Shown here: positions 1 to 8,505 of the stretch, piece by piece
Position numbering within the stretch: position 1 is the stretch's first letter
Layout: each line of letters starts with the position of its first letter
From: an uncultured Clostridia bacterium
GTDB lineage: Bacteria > Bacillota > Clostridia > Christensenellales > Aristaeellaceae
Direction: 5' to 3'
Length of the DNA: 51,154 nucleotides
NCBI GenBank assembly: GCA_946407745.1
Contig: CAMJPQ010000019.1
Location: 1-51,154, forward strand
Made by a program: the position numbers and the translations under genes
Notes under the pieces: model-generated
What the model was told of the DNA's origin: nothing
Seen by the model: the letters and a program-made list of their open reading frames with translations, nothing else
Database searches by the model: none

Positions 1-33
1 GAGATCAAGGCATAAGGCAGACAGGAATTACGG

Positions 34-61
34 CGCTTCACCTTCGGGTGGGGCGTTTTTT
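34..61 (+). terminator. Rho-independent terminator
   Basis: A 9-bp stem (34-42 with 47-55, containing G-T pairs) closes a TTCG tetraloop and is followed directly by six T residues (56-61). It probably ends a gene lying left of the window and insulates the XRE module that starts at 160. Confidence 0.8.
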
Positions 62-87
62 CTTCTTCCGACAGCGCCAGGTTTGTG

Positions 88-116
88 TGGACTTTTGGGC
101 CATAATCGTATATAAT
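88..116 (+). promoter_or_regulatory. Sigma-A promoter of the XRE/membrane-protein module
   Basis: TGGACT (88-93, four of six consensus bases) and a perfect TATAAT (111-116) are separated by 17 bp. Transcription would start near 123, about 37 nt before the first start codon. The local sequence is AT-rich compared with the rest of the window. Confidence 0.65.
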
Positions 117-159
117 TAGTTTACTTATTCCTCAATCACTTACCACGGAGGTCGAAAGA

Positions 160-390
160 ATGCTGCTCAACAATATAGAACTGGATGTAAAAACAAAATG
201 CATCGAAGAATCAAAGACCCAGGCAAGAATCGCCGAGGAGTTGGGAACAACTCCCGGGTACATCAGCCGGATCGTAAATAGCAAGGAGCAGATCGTAAAC
301 AAAACATTTCTGGCAATGCTTGAGTCGCTGGGATATGATGTTAGGCTGACATATGAGAAAAAAGATGCGGAGGCTTATACGGCAAAATGA
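160..390 (+). CDS. Small XRE-family HTH protein
   Basis: This 76-residue protein is little more than one helix-turn-helix. Residues about 17-45 (QARIAEELGTTPGYISRIV) fit the Cro/C1 pattern of a scaffold helix, a turn and a recognition helix. The start ATG follows GGAGG with normal spacing. The stop overlaps the next gene by 4 bp (ATGA), so the two are translationally coupled. Being this small and encoded next to a membrane protein, it is most likely a DNA-binding regulator of its own operon, or the antitoxin-like partner of the downstream product; the sequence does not say which. Composition is clearly AT-richer than the flanking iol genes, suggesting transfer. Confidence 0.85.
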   Translation: MLLNNIELDVKTKCIEESKTQARIAEELGTTPGYISRIVNSKEQIVNKTFLAMLESLGYDVRLTYEKKDAEAYTAK

Positions 391-1715
391 TTGATTTCAA
401 TAATCCGGCAACTCTATGGATAGCAGCAGGATGCGCAGTCATTCTGTTGATCATAATTGTCATGATTGTACGCCAGAGGAAGAGGAAAGCAAGTTCTCTT
501 GCGGAAGAGCAACAGGCTGCGTTGTCAACAAATGTGGAAGACACAGATGTCACTCAAAAAGAGCAGCAAGTCGAGTTATCTATCAAGTTTGAAGACCTTC
601 CTGCATTAACCGAAGACGAAGAGTCACGTTTGGTAGAAGTCCATGATAACAAACTACTTGCACGTGTCGATAATGCAATCCCTGGAACCTTTCAGGCTAT
701 TGCCAATGCAGGAGCAATCCATAACTACAATCAGGCGGTTCAGTCTGCCGGACAACTCTATCGTGCTGTTATTCCTAAAGGCGCAGTTTTAACCAATTCT
801 CGCTCGATGGGAGGAGCGGTTCGCGGTTTTTATCGTGGGGCAAAGAACATTCGAGGACAAGCGAATCTGGTGGCGGTTGATGGAAACATGGGCGGTGGCT
901 TAGCTGCTATGGGCTTAGCTAATGCGGCCATGGGAGTTGCTTCCATGGTTGTGGGTCAATACTATATGACTCAGATCAATAATAGGCTCGATACCATTTC
1001 GGATGACATTAAGCAAATAACAGGATTTCAGGACAACGAGTATAAAAGCAAAGTTTATGCGCTGATCGCAGAAGTACAGAAAAGCTCAACATTCCAAATG
1101 GAAATCATGGAAAATGATGAATTACGGAATCGAGAATTGGCTCATCTGAAAACCCTTGAGCATGAGTGCGCAGAGCTTCTCGGTCAGGCTAATATGACAT
1201 TACAAGATTTTACCCGGAAACAAGGGCTGAATTACGAAGATTATGAAAAGGCAGTTGCCAATGCAAATAAGTGGTATCAGTACCAACAGATTCTTCTTGA
1301 AGTTATGGGTAAAATCGGCGAACTCACATATGCACTAAATCTTGGCGCTGTTTCAAAGGATTATTGTTATGCGATGTACATTCCCTTTGCAAAACAAGCA
1401 GAGGATGCTCTCGAGATGCTGAATGAGTGGCATGTAAGCAACACTAAACGGCTGGAGATAGATACCAAATCCACAAGAAGAAAACGACAAGGTGTCGAAG
1501 GCTTCTTCATGAGCATCCCTGCGATATTCAATAATGACTTGAATTACAAGGGTATCTCAAAACGTACCGCAACGATGATTAGCCTGCAGAGCCATGCGAT
1601 AGCAGAAGTAAAGCCAGATGCTGGATCGGATTTCTTCCAAGAGGACGTTGAATTAATAGCCAAAGACGGGAAACTGTATTATCTACCGCCTGCTGATGAT
1701 GGAAAGGCATCCTAA
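387..1715 (+). CDS. Membrane-anchored coiled-coil protein of unknown function
   Basis: I do not recognise a named family in this 442-residue protein. A single N-terminal transmembrane segment (about residues 9-29) is followed by a basic stop-transfer run (RQRKRK), an acidic Gln/Glu-rich linker, and a conserved-looking block around residues 95-165. A glycine/alanine/methionine-rich hydrophobic stretch (about 168-190) could insert in or lie along the membrane. After that comes a long charged helical region (195-340, likely coiled coil) and a basic C-terminal part. The membrane topology suggests a large cytoplasmic domain. It is translated from an ATGA overlap with the XRE gene. Codon use is AT-rich and unlike the iol remnants beside it. 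The pair resembles regulator-plus-membrane-effector modules carried in accessory DNA, but that role is inference. Confidence 0.85.
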   Translation: MIDFNNPATLWIAAGCAVILLIIIVMIVRQRKRKASSLAEEQQAALSTNVEDTDVTQKEQQVELSIKFEDLPALTEDEESRLVEVHDNKLLARVDNAIPGTFQAIANAGAIHNYNQAVQSAGQLYRAVIPKGAVLTNSRSMGGAVRGFYRGAKNIRGQANLVAVDGNMGGGLAAMGLANAAMGVASMVVGQYYMTQINNRLDTISDDIKQITGFQDNEYKSKVYALIAEVQKSSTFQMEIMENDELRNRELAHLKTLEHECAELLGQANMTLQDFTRKQGLNYEDYEKAVANANKWYQYQQILLEVMGKIGELTYALNLGAVSKDYCYAMYIPFAKQAEDALEMLNEWHVSNTKRLEIDTKSTRRKRQGVEGFFMSIPAIFNNDLNYKGISKRTATMISLQSHAIAEVKPDAGSDFFQEDVELIAKDGKLYYLPPADDGKAS

Positions 1716-1748
1716 CGAAAACTGATGCGAGGAAGGAGGTGCAGGCAC

Positions 1749-1958
1749 ATGATCCATGCCCAACATGTACAATCTGGTAGGGGGTTTCAAAAGGGGTTTC
1801 AAGGGGTTTCAGTTTTTCTTCTGGGAATTATGTGTTTGTATCAAATACCTCAGCTTAGGGGATATTGCCGTGGGCAGCGCCGGCAGCCTGCCGGGCGACA
1901 TGCAGCGCCTGTTCCGCCCCACGGGCCGCGACTGCTACCACATGGAATACGGCTTTAG
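1749..1958 (+). other. Small reading frame across the breakpoint, probably a 5' gene fragment
   Basis: A near-perfect AAGGAGGTG (1733-1741) sits 7 nt before an ATG at 1749. The first ~37 codons give a hydrophobic peptide ([11 protein letters not shown]) encoded in AT-rich DNA. From about 1860 the frame runs through iolD DNA out of frame and stops at 1958. The simplest reading is the 5' end of a third gene of the XRE module whose remainder was lost when its DNA was joined to truncated iolD. It could be fortuitous. Confidence 0.3.
1781..1811 (+). repeat. Three direct copies of GGGGTTTCA
   Basis: GGGGTTTCA occurs at 1781-1789, 1793-1801 and 1803-1811, separated by 3 and 1 nt. The array lies between the end of the XRE module and the first recognisable iolD codon, so it marks or sits next to the recombination junction. 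Confidence 0.8.
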
Positions 1959-2495
1959 CAACATGGGCTACGAGCCAAACGGCGCCCTGGGCGTGAAGCT
2001 GGCCTGCCCGGACCGGGAGGTGTACACCTTCTTTGGAGACGGCACCTACCTGATGGCGCACTCCGAGCTGGTCACCTGCGTGCAGGAGCACCTGCGCGTG
2101 CACTTCTGCCTGTTTGACAACTCGGCTGGGGCTGCATCGAGAACCTGCAGAACAACCAGGGCAGCGACACCTTTGGCACGGTGTTCCGCTTCTGCAATCC
2201 GGACAGCGGCGAGCTGGACGGCGCGCCTATCCCCCTGGATTTCGCGAAAAACGCGAAGGGCTACGGCCTGAAGACCTATACCATCCGCACGGAGGAGGAA
2301 CTGAAGGCCGCCCTGAAGGACGCGCTGACACAGCCGAGTCCCGTGCTGTATGACATCAAGGTGGTGCCCGGCACCATGACCCCCGGCCATGAAAGCTGGT
2401 GGCGCGTGGGCGTGGCGGAGGTTTCCACACAGCCGCGCGTGCAGGCAGCCTATGAGAGCCTGAAGCAGCACGTGAGCCAGACACGCAAATTCTGA
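1861..2495 (+). pseudogene. iolD: iolD remnant (TPP-dependent trihydroxycyclohexanedione hydrolase), 5'-truncated and frameshifted
   Basis: IolD hydrolyses 3D-(3,5/4)-trihydroxycyclohexane-1,2-dione in myo-inositol catabolism. Only the C-terminal TPP-binding third remains. It begins near AGSLPGD at 1861, continues through [13 protein letters not shown] and the GDGTYLM Mg-TPP motif, and reads on to LFDNS. About 2127-2135 the frame breaks: one missing base separates FDNS from WGCIENLQ, and the rest of the C-terminus continues in the +1-shifted frame to TGA at 2493-2495. About two thirds of a normal IolD is absent upstream, where AT-rich DNA of the XRE module begins. The gene cannot make an active enzyme. 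Confidence 0.85.
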
Positions 2496-2513
2496 TTGAG
2501 GAGGAGAAGACCC

Positions 2514-3410
2514 ATGCTTGACCCCAACAAAGTAAAACTGGCCATTGCGCCCATCGGCTGGACGAACGACGACATGCCCGACCTGGGCGGCGAGAACACC
2601 TTTGAGTAGTGCGTGAGAGAGATGGCGCTGGCTGGCTTCAAGGGCAGCGAAATCGGCAACAAGTTCCCGCAGGATGTGGCTGTGCTCAAGCATAAGCTGG
2701 ACGTGCGCGGACTGCAGATCTGCAACGCGTGGTTCTCCACGCTGTTCACCTCACAGCCCTACGAGGTGACTGTGGAAAACTTCATCAAGCACCGCGACCG
2801 TCTGTATGCCCTTGGCGCGAAGGTCATCGGCGCCAGCGAGCAGGGCGATTCCATCCAGGGCACGGACAAGAACATCTTCGGCGACGGCAAGCCGGTGTGG
2901 ACAGACGCGCAGTGGGATACCGTCATCCGCGGCTACAACGAGCTGGGCGCGCTGGCGCAGGAGAAGGGCATGACCCTGACCATGCACCACCACATGGGCA
3001 CCGGTGTGCAGACGGTGGAGGAGATCGACCGCTTCATGGCCAGTGTGGACCCGGAAAAGGTGTTCCTGCTGTTTGACTCCGGCCACCTGACCTTTGCCGG
3101 TGTGGATCCCCTGCCGGTGTTGAAGAAGTACATTCACCGCATCCGCCATATCCACCCCAAGGACTGCCGCCTGGCCATCCGCGACCAGGCGCGCGCCGAG
3201 GGCTGGAGCTTCCTCACGGCCGTGCGCAACGGCGTTTTCACCGTGCCGGGCGACGGCGATGTGGACTTTGCCCCGCTGTTTGACGTCATTGCCGAGAGCG
3301 GTTATGAGGGCTGGGTTGTGGTGGAAGCCGAGCAGGATCCCGCCAAGGCGAACCCCTTTGAGTACGCGAAGATGGCCAGAGCCTATATCCGCGAAAAGAC
3401 GGGGCTGTAA
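2514..3410 (+). pseudogene. iolE: iolE (inosose dehydratase) interrupted by an amber codon
   Basis: IolE is a TIM-barrel enzyme that dehydrates scyllo-inosose. The start ATG at 2514 follows GAGGAGGAGAAG, and the N-terminus ([16 protein letters not shown]) is typical. Codon 32 is TAG (2607-2609) in a place where homologues usually have Gln (CAG), so a single C-to-T change explains it. The remaining ~267 codons are intact to TAA at 3408-3410, with the family's metal-site residues around THHHMGTG-like and FDSGH motifs. A GTG at 2613 lies in frame but has no ribosome site and would remove the first strand of the barrel. With iolD also broken, I call this gene inactive. Confidence 0.8.
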
Positions 3411-3690
3411 TACAGTTCGCTGATTGCCCATCTGCCGCTGCCCTGCGCGGCGGTCCGCCTCCCCGGCTTGCCGGGGAGGTTATTGAATTGCCGCGGCTTC
3501 CCTCCTTTGTGCGTGTCTGCTGGGGCATGTGGCAGGGGAGTGTGAACCAAAGCCCAAGCCTGCCCCAATGAGCGGGGCCGACAGTAAGCCGGCAGAATGC
3601 AAAGCACTTCTCATAGGAATTACGCAAGCACAGTCAAAAACCATTTTCCATGATACTTCTGCCGGCGGGCTGCCCACGCAGGCGCAAAAA
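3411..3690. other. Intergenic region after iolE with a GC-rich inverted repeat
   Basis: No credible gene is seen. A perfect 9-bp inverted repeat (3458-3466 with 3471-3479, CCTCCCCGG around CTTG) is not followed by a T run, so it may be a weak terminator or a REP-like palindrome. The rest holds nothing I recognise. Confidence 0.6.
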
Positions 3691-3730
3691 GGCTGCCGCA
3701 GATATCGATGCATCTGCGGCAGTCCCTTTT
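3691..3730. terminator. Bidirectional terminator between iolE and the cysteine peptidase
   Basis: An 11-bp perfect stem (3693-3703 with 3712-3722, CTGCCGCAGAT) has an 8-nt loop. On the plus strand it is followed by a TCCCTTTT tail. On the minus strand it is followed by CCTTTTTG. It can therefore end transcripts arriving from both convergent sides, including the minus-strand gene that stops at 3735. Confidence 0.75.
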
Positions 3731-3734
3731 CATA

Positions 3735-4793
3735 CTATTTCCCCGGCAGGCACACCAGCAGCCCGCCGCGCCCGTACAGCTTCAGTGGCTGCAGCAGGGA
3801 AACGCGGTATTCGGTTTCGAGCTGCAGCCGCTTCTCCTCGGTGAGGGAGAGGCTGCTCTGAATCTCCTCCAGGCCCGCGGCGCTGGTCTCGTTGGGTGTG
3901 CAGCGGACGACTGTCGGGATGATGTGGCTGAGGGTGTACAGGTATTTGAAGGGGTTCTTTTCCGTGGCCATGGGATAGCGGCCGTGGTACACCCTGTTGT
4001 CCGGCTCCTCGCCGGGCAGGGCCTTCTGATAGCTGTCCAGCAGATAGAAGGTGCCGCTGCGCTGATACTCCGCCGCCCGGAAGCACACGGAAACCCAGTG
4101 CCCGTCATCCGTGCGGAAGGGCGCGCCGGTATCCCCCACGCCGGTGGAGTGGAAGAAGGCAATCACCAGCGCATCGCCGCGTCCCATCTCGTCCAGGCTG
4201 CGGCACAGCCCCGCCACCTGTGTCCAGCCGTCTCCCGACAGCGTGGAGCGCCCCAGCAGAAGGGACGGCCTGCCCTTGAGCAGGTCGTCACCCATGCGCT
4301 CAAGCACCGCGTCCACCGTCAGGTCGATATTTTCCGCGGATATGATGCCGCCAAAGCTTCGCTTCATTTCTCTGAAATGGGGATAGTTGTCGGATTCCGG
4401 CGCGGTCAGCCGCTCAATCAGGTCGATGCTGATGCCGTCCCGTATGGGTCGGTGCTGCAGGGAGAGCAGGCGCATCAGCTCGCTCATCACCTGGTCTGTT
4501 TCGTCCTGATTGGTCATGCCGAACACCACGGTGAATGCGTTCATGATGCTGGCCGGGCCGCAGCCCCGCGTGGTAAAGGGCTCATTGTACAGGGCAAAGG
4601 CGTTGCCCAGGTACCGCGCCTCTGTCTGGTGCACAAAGGCCAGTGTACTCAGGTACTGCTCGAAATCGTTCAGCGCTTCACCGCGGGCGGGCAGGAGGCG
4701 CGCGGTGAAAACAAGCAGTGCTGACAGCATCAGCAGGCACACTCGCCTCAAGCGCCTCACTCCCTTCCCTTTTTCTGCCGAAAAGCATATCAC
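3735..4793 (-). CDS. Secreted C39-like (papain-fold) cysteine peptidase, putative
   Basis: The longest frame gives 352 residues. A hydrophobic signal segment lies at about 20-33 (LLMLSALLVFT) and cleavage may be near ARGEA. Residues 76-82 are RGCGPAS, the usual nucleophile context of bacterial C39/papain-like peptidases (Cys78). A His follows in DGHWVSV (about 232) and an Asp in LLDSY (about 253), in the expected order and spacing for a Cys-His-Asp triad. The start may be downstream of 4793: GTG or TTG codons at the VRRLRR segment follow a GGGAAGGGA run and would give a tidier signal peptide. The protein probably acts outside the membrane; its substrate is unknown. No ABC transporter or bacteriocin gene lies beside it. 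Confidence 0.75.
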   Translation of the reverse strand: MICFSAEKGKGVRRLRRVCLLMLSALLVFTARLLPARGEALNDFEQYLSTLAFVHQTEARYLGNAFALYNEPFTTRGCGPASIMNAFTVVFGMTNQDETDQVMSELMRLLSLQHRPIRDGISIDLIERLTAPESDNYPHFREMKRSFGGIISAENIDLTVDAVLERMGDDLLKGRPSLLLGRSTLSGDGWTQVAGLCRSLDEMGRGDALVIAFFHSTGVGDTGAPFRTDDGHWVSVCFRAAEYQRSGTFYLLDSYQKALPGEEPDNRVYHGRYPMATEKNPFKYLYTLSHIIPTVVRCTPNETSAAGLEEIQSSLSLTEEKRLQLETEYRVSLLQPLKLYGRGGLLVCLPGK

Positions 4794-5048
4794 AGTTTAC
4801 AAATTAGTGCAAGAACGCTCTACATTCTGCGTTGAAGTACTGCCGTGCAATTTGTTATACCATAACCTGTCAGGCTGGGAGTGAGACGCAGCGCGGCATA
4901 GCCCTTTTTTCCACTGGGAAGGGGAAAGAACGCGCTTTCCTCCCGCACTCGCGGTCAGATTTCCCTGCGCCGCTTGCCAAACCCCATTGCACCTGCTATC
5001 ATCTGATTATAATAAAACGCGCGGATATCCCGCGCATTGAGGATGGCT
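4794..5048. promoter_or_regulatory. Intergenic region with a weak promoter for the recD2 operon
   Basis: TTGCAC (4987-4992) and TATAAT (5008-5013) are only 15 bp apart, which is short but workable. No other gene is seen. The upstream gene is divergent, so its promoter should lie here too, but I cannot place it. Confidence 0.4.
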
Positions 5049-7283
5049 ATGGAGCAGATTGAAGCGACGGTTGATTCGACGGTATTCCGCAGCGAGGAGA
5101 GCTCTTATTCTGTGCTTTCGGTCAAAATCGGGAAGAGGGAGCACACTGTGGTCGGCGCGCTGCCGATGCTGTCGCCCGGGGAGCAGGCGGTCTTTACCGG
5201 CGTGTGGGTGGAGCACCCGCGATTCGGCCGTCAGTTCAAGGCAGAGCGGGTGGAGGTCAAAAAGCCCACCACGCTGCTGGGCATCGAGCGCTACCTGGGC
5301 AGCGGGCTGATCCGCGGTATCGGCCCGAGCACAGCGCGCGCAATCGTGTCTGTTTTCGGCGAGGAGACGCTGGAGATGCTCTCAGAGCACCCGGAGCGCC
5401 TGCAGGAGGTGCCCGGCATGGGCAAAAAGCGTTGGAAGCAGGTGGCCGAGAATTTCAAGGAGCAGAACGCTCAGCGCGACGCGCTGATTTTCCTGCAGAG
5501 CTACGGGCTCACCTCCACGCTGGCCGTCAAGGTGGCCAAGCAGTACGGGGAAAGAACACGTGAGGTGGTGCAGCACAATCCCTACCAGCTGTGCAGGGAC
5601 ATTGACGGCGTGGGCTTTCAGACCGCGGACAGGATCGCCATGGCGCTTGGGCTGCCGCAGCAGAGCCCGTACCGCATTCAGGCGGCGCTGAAGTACGTGC
5701 TGCAGGACGCGGCCGCCGGGCAAGGACACATCTATCTGCCGAGGGAAGATATGATTCGCCGCGCCTCCGTGCTGCTTGGCCTGGAAAACGAGGCCTGCGA
5801 GCGGGAGCTGGACGCCCTGACCATTGCGAGGGACATCACGCGCCGCACCGGTGAGGACGGGCAGGAGCGCGTTTACCTGCCGGCCTATGAGCGCGCCGAG
5901 CGCGAGGTGGCCCTACGCCTGTGCGAGCTGCTGGCGGCTCATGCAGCGCAGCGGCAGCTGGGCACCGAGATGGCCATCGAGGGCTTTGAGCGGGCCAACA
6001 GCATCCGCTTCTCGCCCCGGCAGAAGGAGGCCATTGCGGCGGCGCTTGACAACGGGGTGCTTGTCATCACAGGCGGCCCCGGCACGGGGAAAACCACCAT
6101 CATCAACTGCATACTGTATCTCCTGCACAGCCTGGGCACTGTGCTGCTGTGCGCCCCCACGGGGCGCGCCGCAAAGCGCATGTCGGAGGCGACCGGCTAT
6201 GAGGCGAAGACCATCCACCGCCTGCTGGAGTTCGGCGGGGAGGACGGCTCCTTTGCCCGCAACGCGGATCACCCGCTGGAAACCGACTGTGTCATCGTCG
6301 ACGAAACCTCCATGGTGGACCTGATGCTGATGCGGTCGCTGCTCAGCGCCATTGAGCCCGGCACACGCCTGATATTGGTGGGCGACAGCGACCAGCTGCC
6401 CAGCGTCGGCGCGGGCAATGTGCTTGCGGACATACTGGCAAGCGGCGTGGTGCCCTCCGCCCACCTGACGGACATTTTCCGGCAGAGCGAAGCCAGCCGG
6501 ATTGTGGTCAACGCCCACCGCATCAACCGCGGCGAAATGCCGCTTTTGAATGAAAAGGGTACGGATTTCTTCTTTGAGCGCTGTACTGTGCCCTCCGCGG
6601 CTGCGAGCACGATCGTGAGCCTTGCCGCGAGCCGGCTGCCGAGGTATATCGGCTGCAGCCCGCAGAACCGCATGCGGGATATACAGGTACTGGCCCCCCA
6701 GAAGAAGGGGGACTGCGGGGTGCTTGCGCTCAACGCGCTGCTGCAGGAGGAGCTGAACCCGCCCGCGAAGGAAAAGCCGTGCCTGCAGTGGGGAGAAACG
6801 ACCTTCCGCCTTGGGGACAAGGTGATGCAGACGAAAAATGACTACGACCTGGCCTGGCAGAAGTGCCACAGCACAGCGGATGAGCACGGGCAGGGTGTGT
6901 TCAACGGCGACGTGGGCTTTGTGGTGGATGTGGATGCCGAGGAGCGGGAGCTGACCGTGCGCTTTGACGACGACAGGGATGCCGTGTATGACAGTGAGAG
7001 CCTGGAGAATCTGGATCTCGCCTACGCCCTGTCCGTGCACAAGAGCCAGGGGAGTGAATTCCCCGTGGTGGTGATGCCGGTGGTGGGCGGCCCGCCCATG
7101 CTGCTGACGCGCAACCTGTTTTATACTGCCCTGACGCGCGCCAGGCAGCTTGTGGTGCTGGTCGGCCGCGAGGAGGTGATCCGCCAGATGGTGGAAAACA
7201 ATCACATCGCCAGGAGGTATACCTCCCTCGCCGCGCAGCTTGCGCAGACAGCGAGGATGCTGATGCCGGAGGTGGAAGAGTGA
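5049..7283 (+). CDS. recD2: RecD2-type DNA helicase (SF1B)
   Basis: RecD2 is a 5'-3' DNA helicase related to RecD but found without RecBC; in Bacillota it acts in replication and repair. The protein has an N-terminal OB-like part, tandem helix-hairpin-helix segments (LGIERYLGSGLIRGIGPS, HPERLQEVPGMGKKRW), then two RecA-like domains with Walker A GGPGTGKTT (about 342-350), Walker B VDETSM (about 417) and a C-terminal UvrD-like motif around ALSVHKSQGSEF. Length, about 745, is normal. I prefer ATG 5049, which has GAGG 6 nt upstream; ATG 5043 and TTG 5037 are in frame but lie on top of the ribosome site. It overlaps comF by 4 bp. Confidence 0.93.
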   Translation: MEQIEATVDSTVFRSEESSYSVLSVKIGKREHTVVGALPMLSPGEQAVFTGVWVEHPRFGRQFKAERVEVKKPTTLLGIERYLGSGLIRGIGPSTARAIVSVFGEETLEMLSEHPERLQEVPGMGKKRWKQVAENFKEQNAQRDALIFLQSYGLTSTLAVKVAKQYGERTREVVQHNPYQLCRDIDGVGFQTADRIAMALGLPQQSPYRIQAALKYVLQDAAAGQGHIYLPREDMIRRASVLLGLENEACERELDALTIARDITRRTGEDGQERVYLPAYERAEREVALRLCELLAAHAAQRQLGTEMAIEGFERANSIRFSPRQKEAIAAALDNGVLVITGGPGTGKTTIINCILYLLHSLGTVLLCAPTGRAAKRMSEATGYEAKTIHRLLEFGGEDGSFARNADHPLETDCVIVDETSMVDLMLMRSLLSAIEPGTRLILVGDSDQLPSVGAGNVLADILASGVVPSAHLTDIFRQSEASRIVVNAHRINRGEMPLLNEKGTDFFFERCTVPSAAASTIVSLAASRLPRYIGCSPQNRMRDIQVLAPQKKGDCGVLALNALLQEELNPPAKEKPCLQWGETTFRLGDKVMQTKNDYDLAWQKCHSTADEHGQGVFNGDVGFVVDVDAEERELTVRFDDDRDAVYDSESLENLDLAYALSVHKSQGSEFPVVVMPVVGGPPMLLTRNLFYTALTRARQLVVLVGREEVIRQMVENNHIARRYTSLAAQLAQTARMLMPEVEE

Positions 7284-7966
7284 AGGCTCAGGAGATATAC
7301 AGGGACGCGCTGTGGCCGGGCGGGCTGGCCTGTGTCGGCTGCGGCTGCGCTTCCCACGGGCAGAGCCTGTGCGACGATTGCAGGCATCTCCTGGCGGAGT
7401 GCGCGCCGGAAGGGCCGCTGTGCCCCCTGTGCGGCCATCCCCTGACGGAGGAGCCGTGCCCCTTCTGCGGCGGGGAGACCCTGCTGCTCAGCCGCGCCGC
7501 ATGGCGCCACAGGGGACTGGCGAGGGAACTGGTGCTCTCGCTGAAAAACGGCCGCGCTGCCTGCGCGGACCCGCTGGGAGAGGGCATGGCGGAGGCGGCA
7601 AGGGAACTGCCACTGACGGATAAAACGGTTGTCACCTGGGTGACCATGCCGACTGAGCGCTGGCGGGAGCGCGCCTACGATCACGCGCAGCTGCTGGCGC
7701 AGGCCGTCGGCGAAAGGCTGGGCCTGCCATGCTTGCAGCTGATTTCGCGCACGGAGGGCGCAGGCCTTCGGCACCAGGTGGGGCTGAACCGCGAGGAGCG
7801 CCTGCGCAACCTGCGCGGCAGCTTTTTCTGTCAGAAACAGCTGGCGGTGCCTGTGCTGCTGGTGGACGATGTGACGACGACCGGCTCCACGGGCAGGCTG
7901 TGCGCCGAGGCGCTGACGGAGGCCGGGGCGGAGCGGGTAATGCTTGTGACCGCCACACAGGCCTGA
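7280..7966 (+). CDS. comF: ComF family phosphoribosyltransferase-like protein
   Basis: ComF proteins are needed for DNA uptake in competent bacteria and may be linked to the helicase ComFA. The 228 residues start with Cys-rich zinc-ribbon segments (CVGCGC, CDDC, CPLCGHPL, CPFCGG) and end with a type I phosphoribosyltransferase site, VLLVDDVTTTGST, which would bind PRPP. The start is GTG in a GTGA overlap with recD2, so the two are co-translated. No comFA is present in the window, so whether the strain is competent is unknown. Confidence 0.9.
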   Translation: MKAQEIYRDALWPGGLACVGCGCASHGQSLCDDCRHLLAECAPEGPLCPLCGHPLTEEPCPFCGGETLLLSRAAWRHRGLARELVLSLKNGRAACADPLGEGMAEAARELPLTDKTVVTWVTMPTERWRERAYDHAQLLAQAVGERLGLPCLQLISRTEGAGLRHQVGLNREERLRNLRGSFFCQKQLAVPVLLVDDVTTTGSTGRLCAEALTEAGAERVMLVTATQA

Positions 7967-7980
7967 GGAGGAAACTGAGT

Positions 7981-8505
7981 ATGTATGAGGGAAACCTGGT
8001 GCGCCTGCGCGCCTTTGAAGCGGGGGACGCGGACGCGAACCACGCCTTTATGAATGACTATGAGACTGTGCGGGGCATGCTGTCCGGACTGCCGCTGCCC
8101 TCCTCCATGCAGGATGAGCGCGACTGGCTGAACCGGCAGACCAGCATGACCAGCGGCGCGTACCAGTTTGCGGTGGAGGACGCCGACGGTGACCTGGTGG
8201 GCCGCTGCGGCCCACTGAGGGTGGATTGGAAGAACTCCTGCGCTGAGCTGGGCCTGATGATCGGCACGCCCTACCGTCGCCGCGGCTACGGCCGGGAGGC
8301 GATGACGCTGCTGAAGCGCTTCTGCTTTGAGGAGATGAACCTGCACCGGGTGGAGGTGCGCGTGATGGCCTTCAACACGGCCGCGCTCCGCTGCTACGAG
8401 GCGGTAGGCTTCCGCCGTGAGGGTGTGATACGGAAGCAGGTGTTCCGCGCGGGCAGCTATCATGACGTGGTGGTGCTGGGCCTGCTGAGGGAGGAGTGGC
8501 AATGA
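7981..8505 (+). CDS. GNAT acetyltransferase, RimJ/RimL-like
   Basis: The 174-residue protein is a full-length GNAT domain. The acetyl-CoA loop is RRRGYGREA (about 99-107), preceded by the strand with LGLMIGTPY. The C-terminal motif FNTAALRCYEAVGFRREG is typical of the RimJ/RimL group, which acetylate protein N-termini, antibiotics or small amines. The substrate cannot be told from sequence. The ATG follows GAGGAGG, 14 nt after comF. The stop overlaps the MATE start by 4 bp. It is the third gene of the recD2-comF-GNAT-MATE operon. Confidence 0.85.
   Translation: MYEGNLVRLRAFEAGDADANHAFMNDYETVRGMLSGLPLPSSMQDERDWLNRQTSMTSGAYQFAVEDADGDLVGRCGPLRVDWKNSCAELGLMIGTPYRRRGYGREAMTLLKRFCFEEMNLHRVEVRVMAFNTAALRCYEAVGFRREGVIRKQVFRAGSYHDVVVLGLLREEWQ

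Noticed and set aside
2607-2609. TAG in iolE read as a sense codon (recoding or pyrrolysine)
   Set aside because: Another intact gene here stops at TAG, iolE homologues have Gln at this position, and the neighbouring iolD is broken as well.
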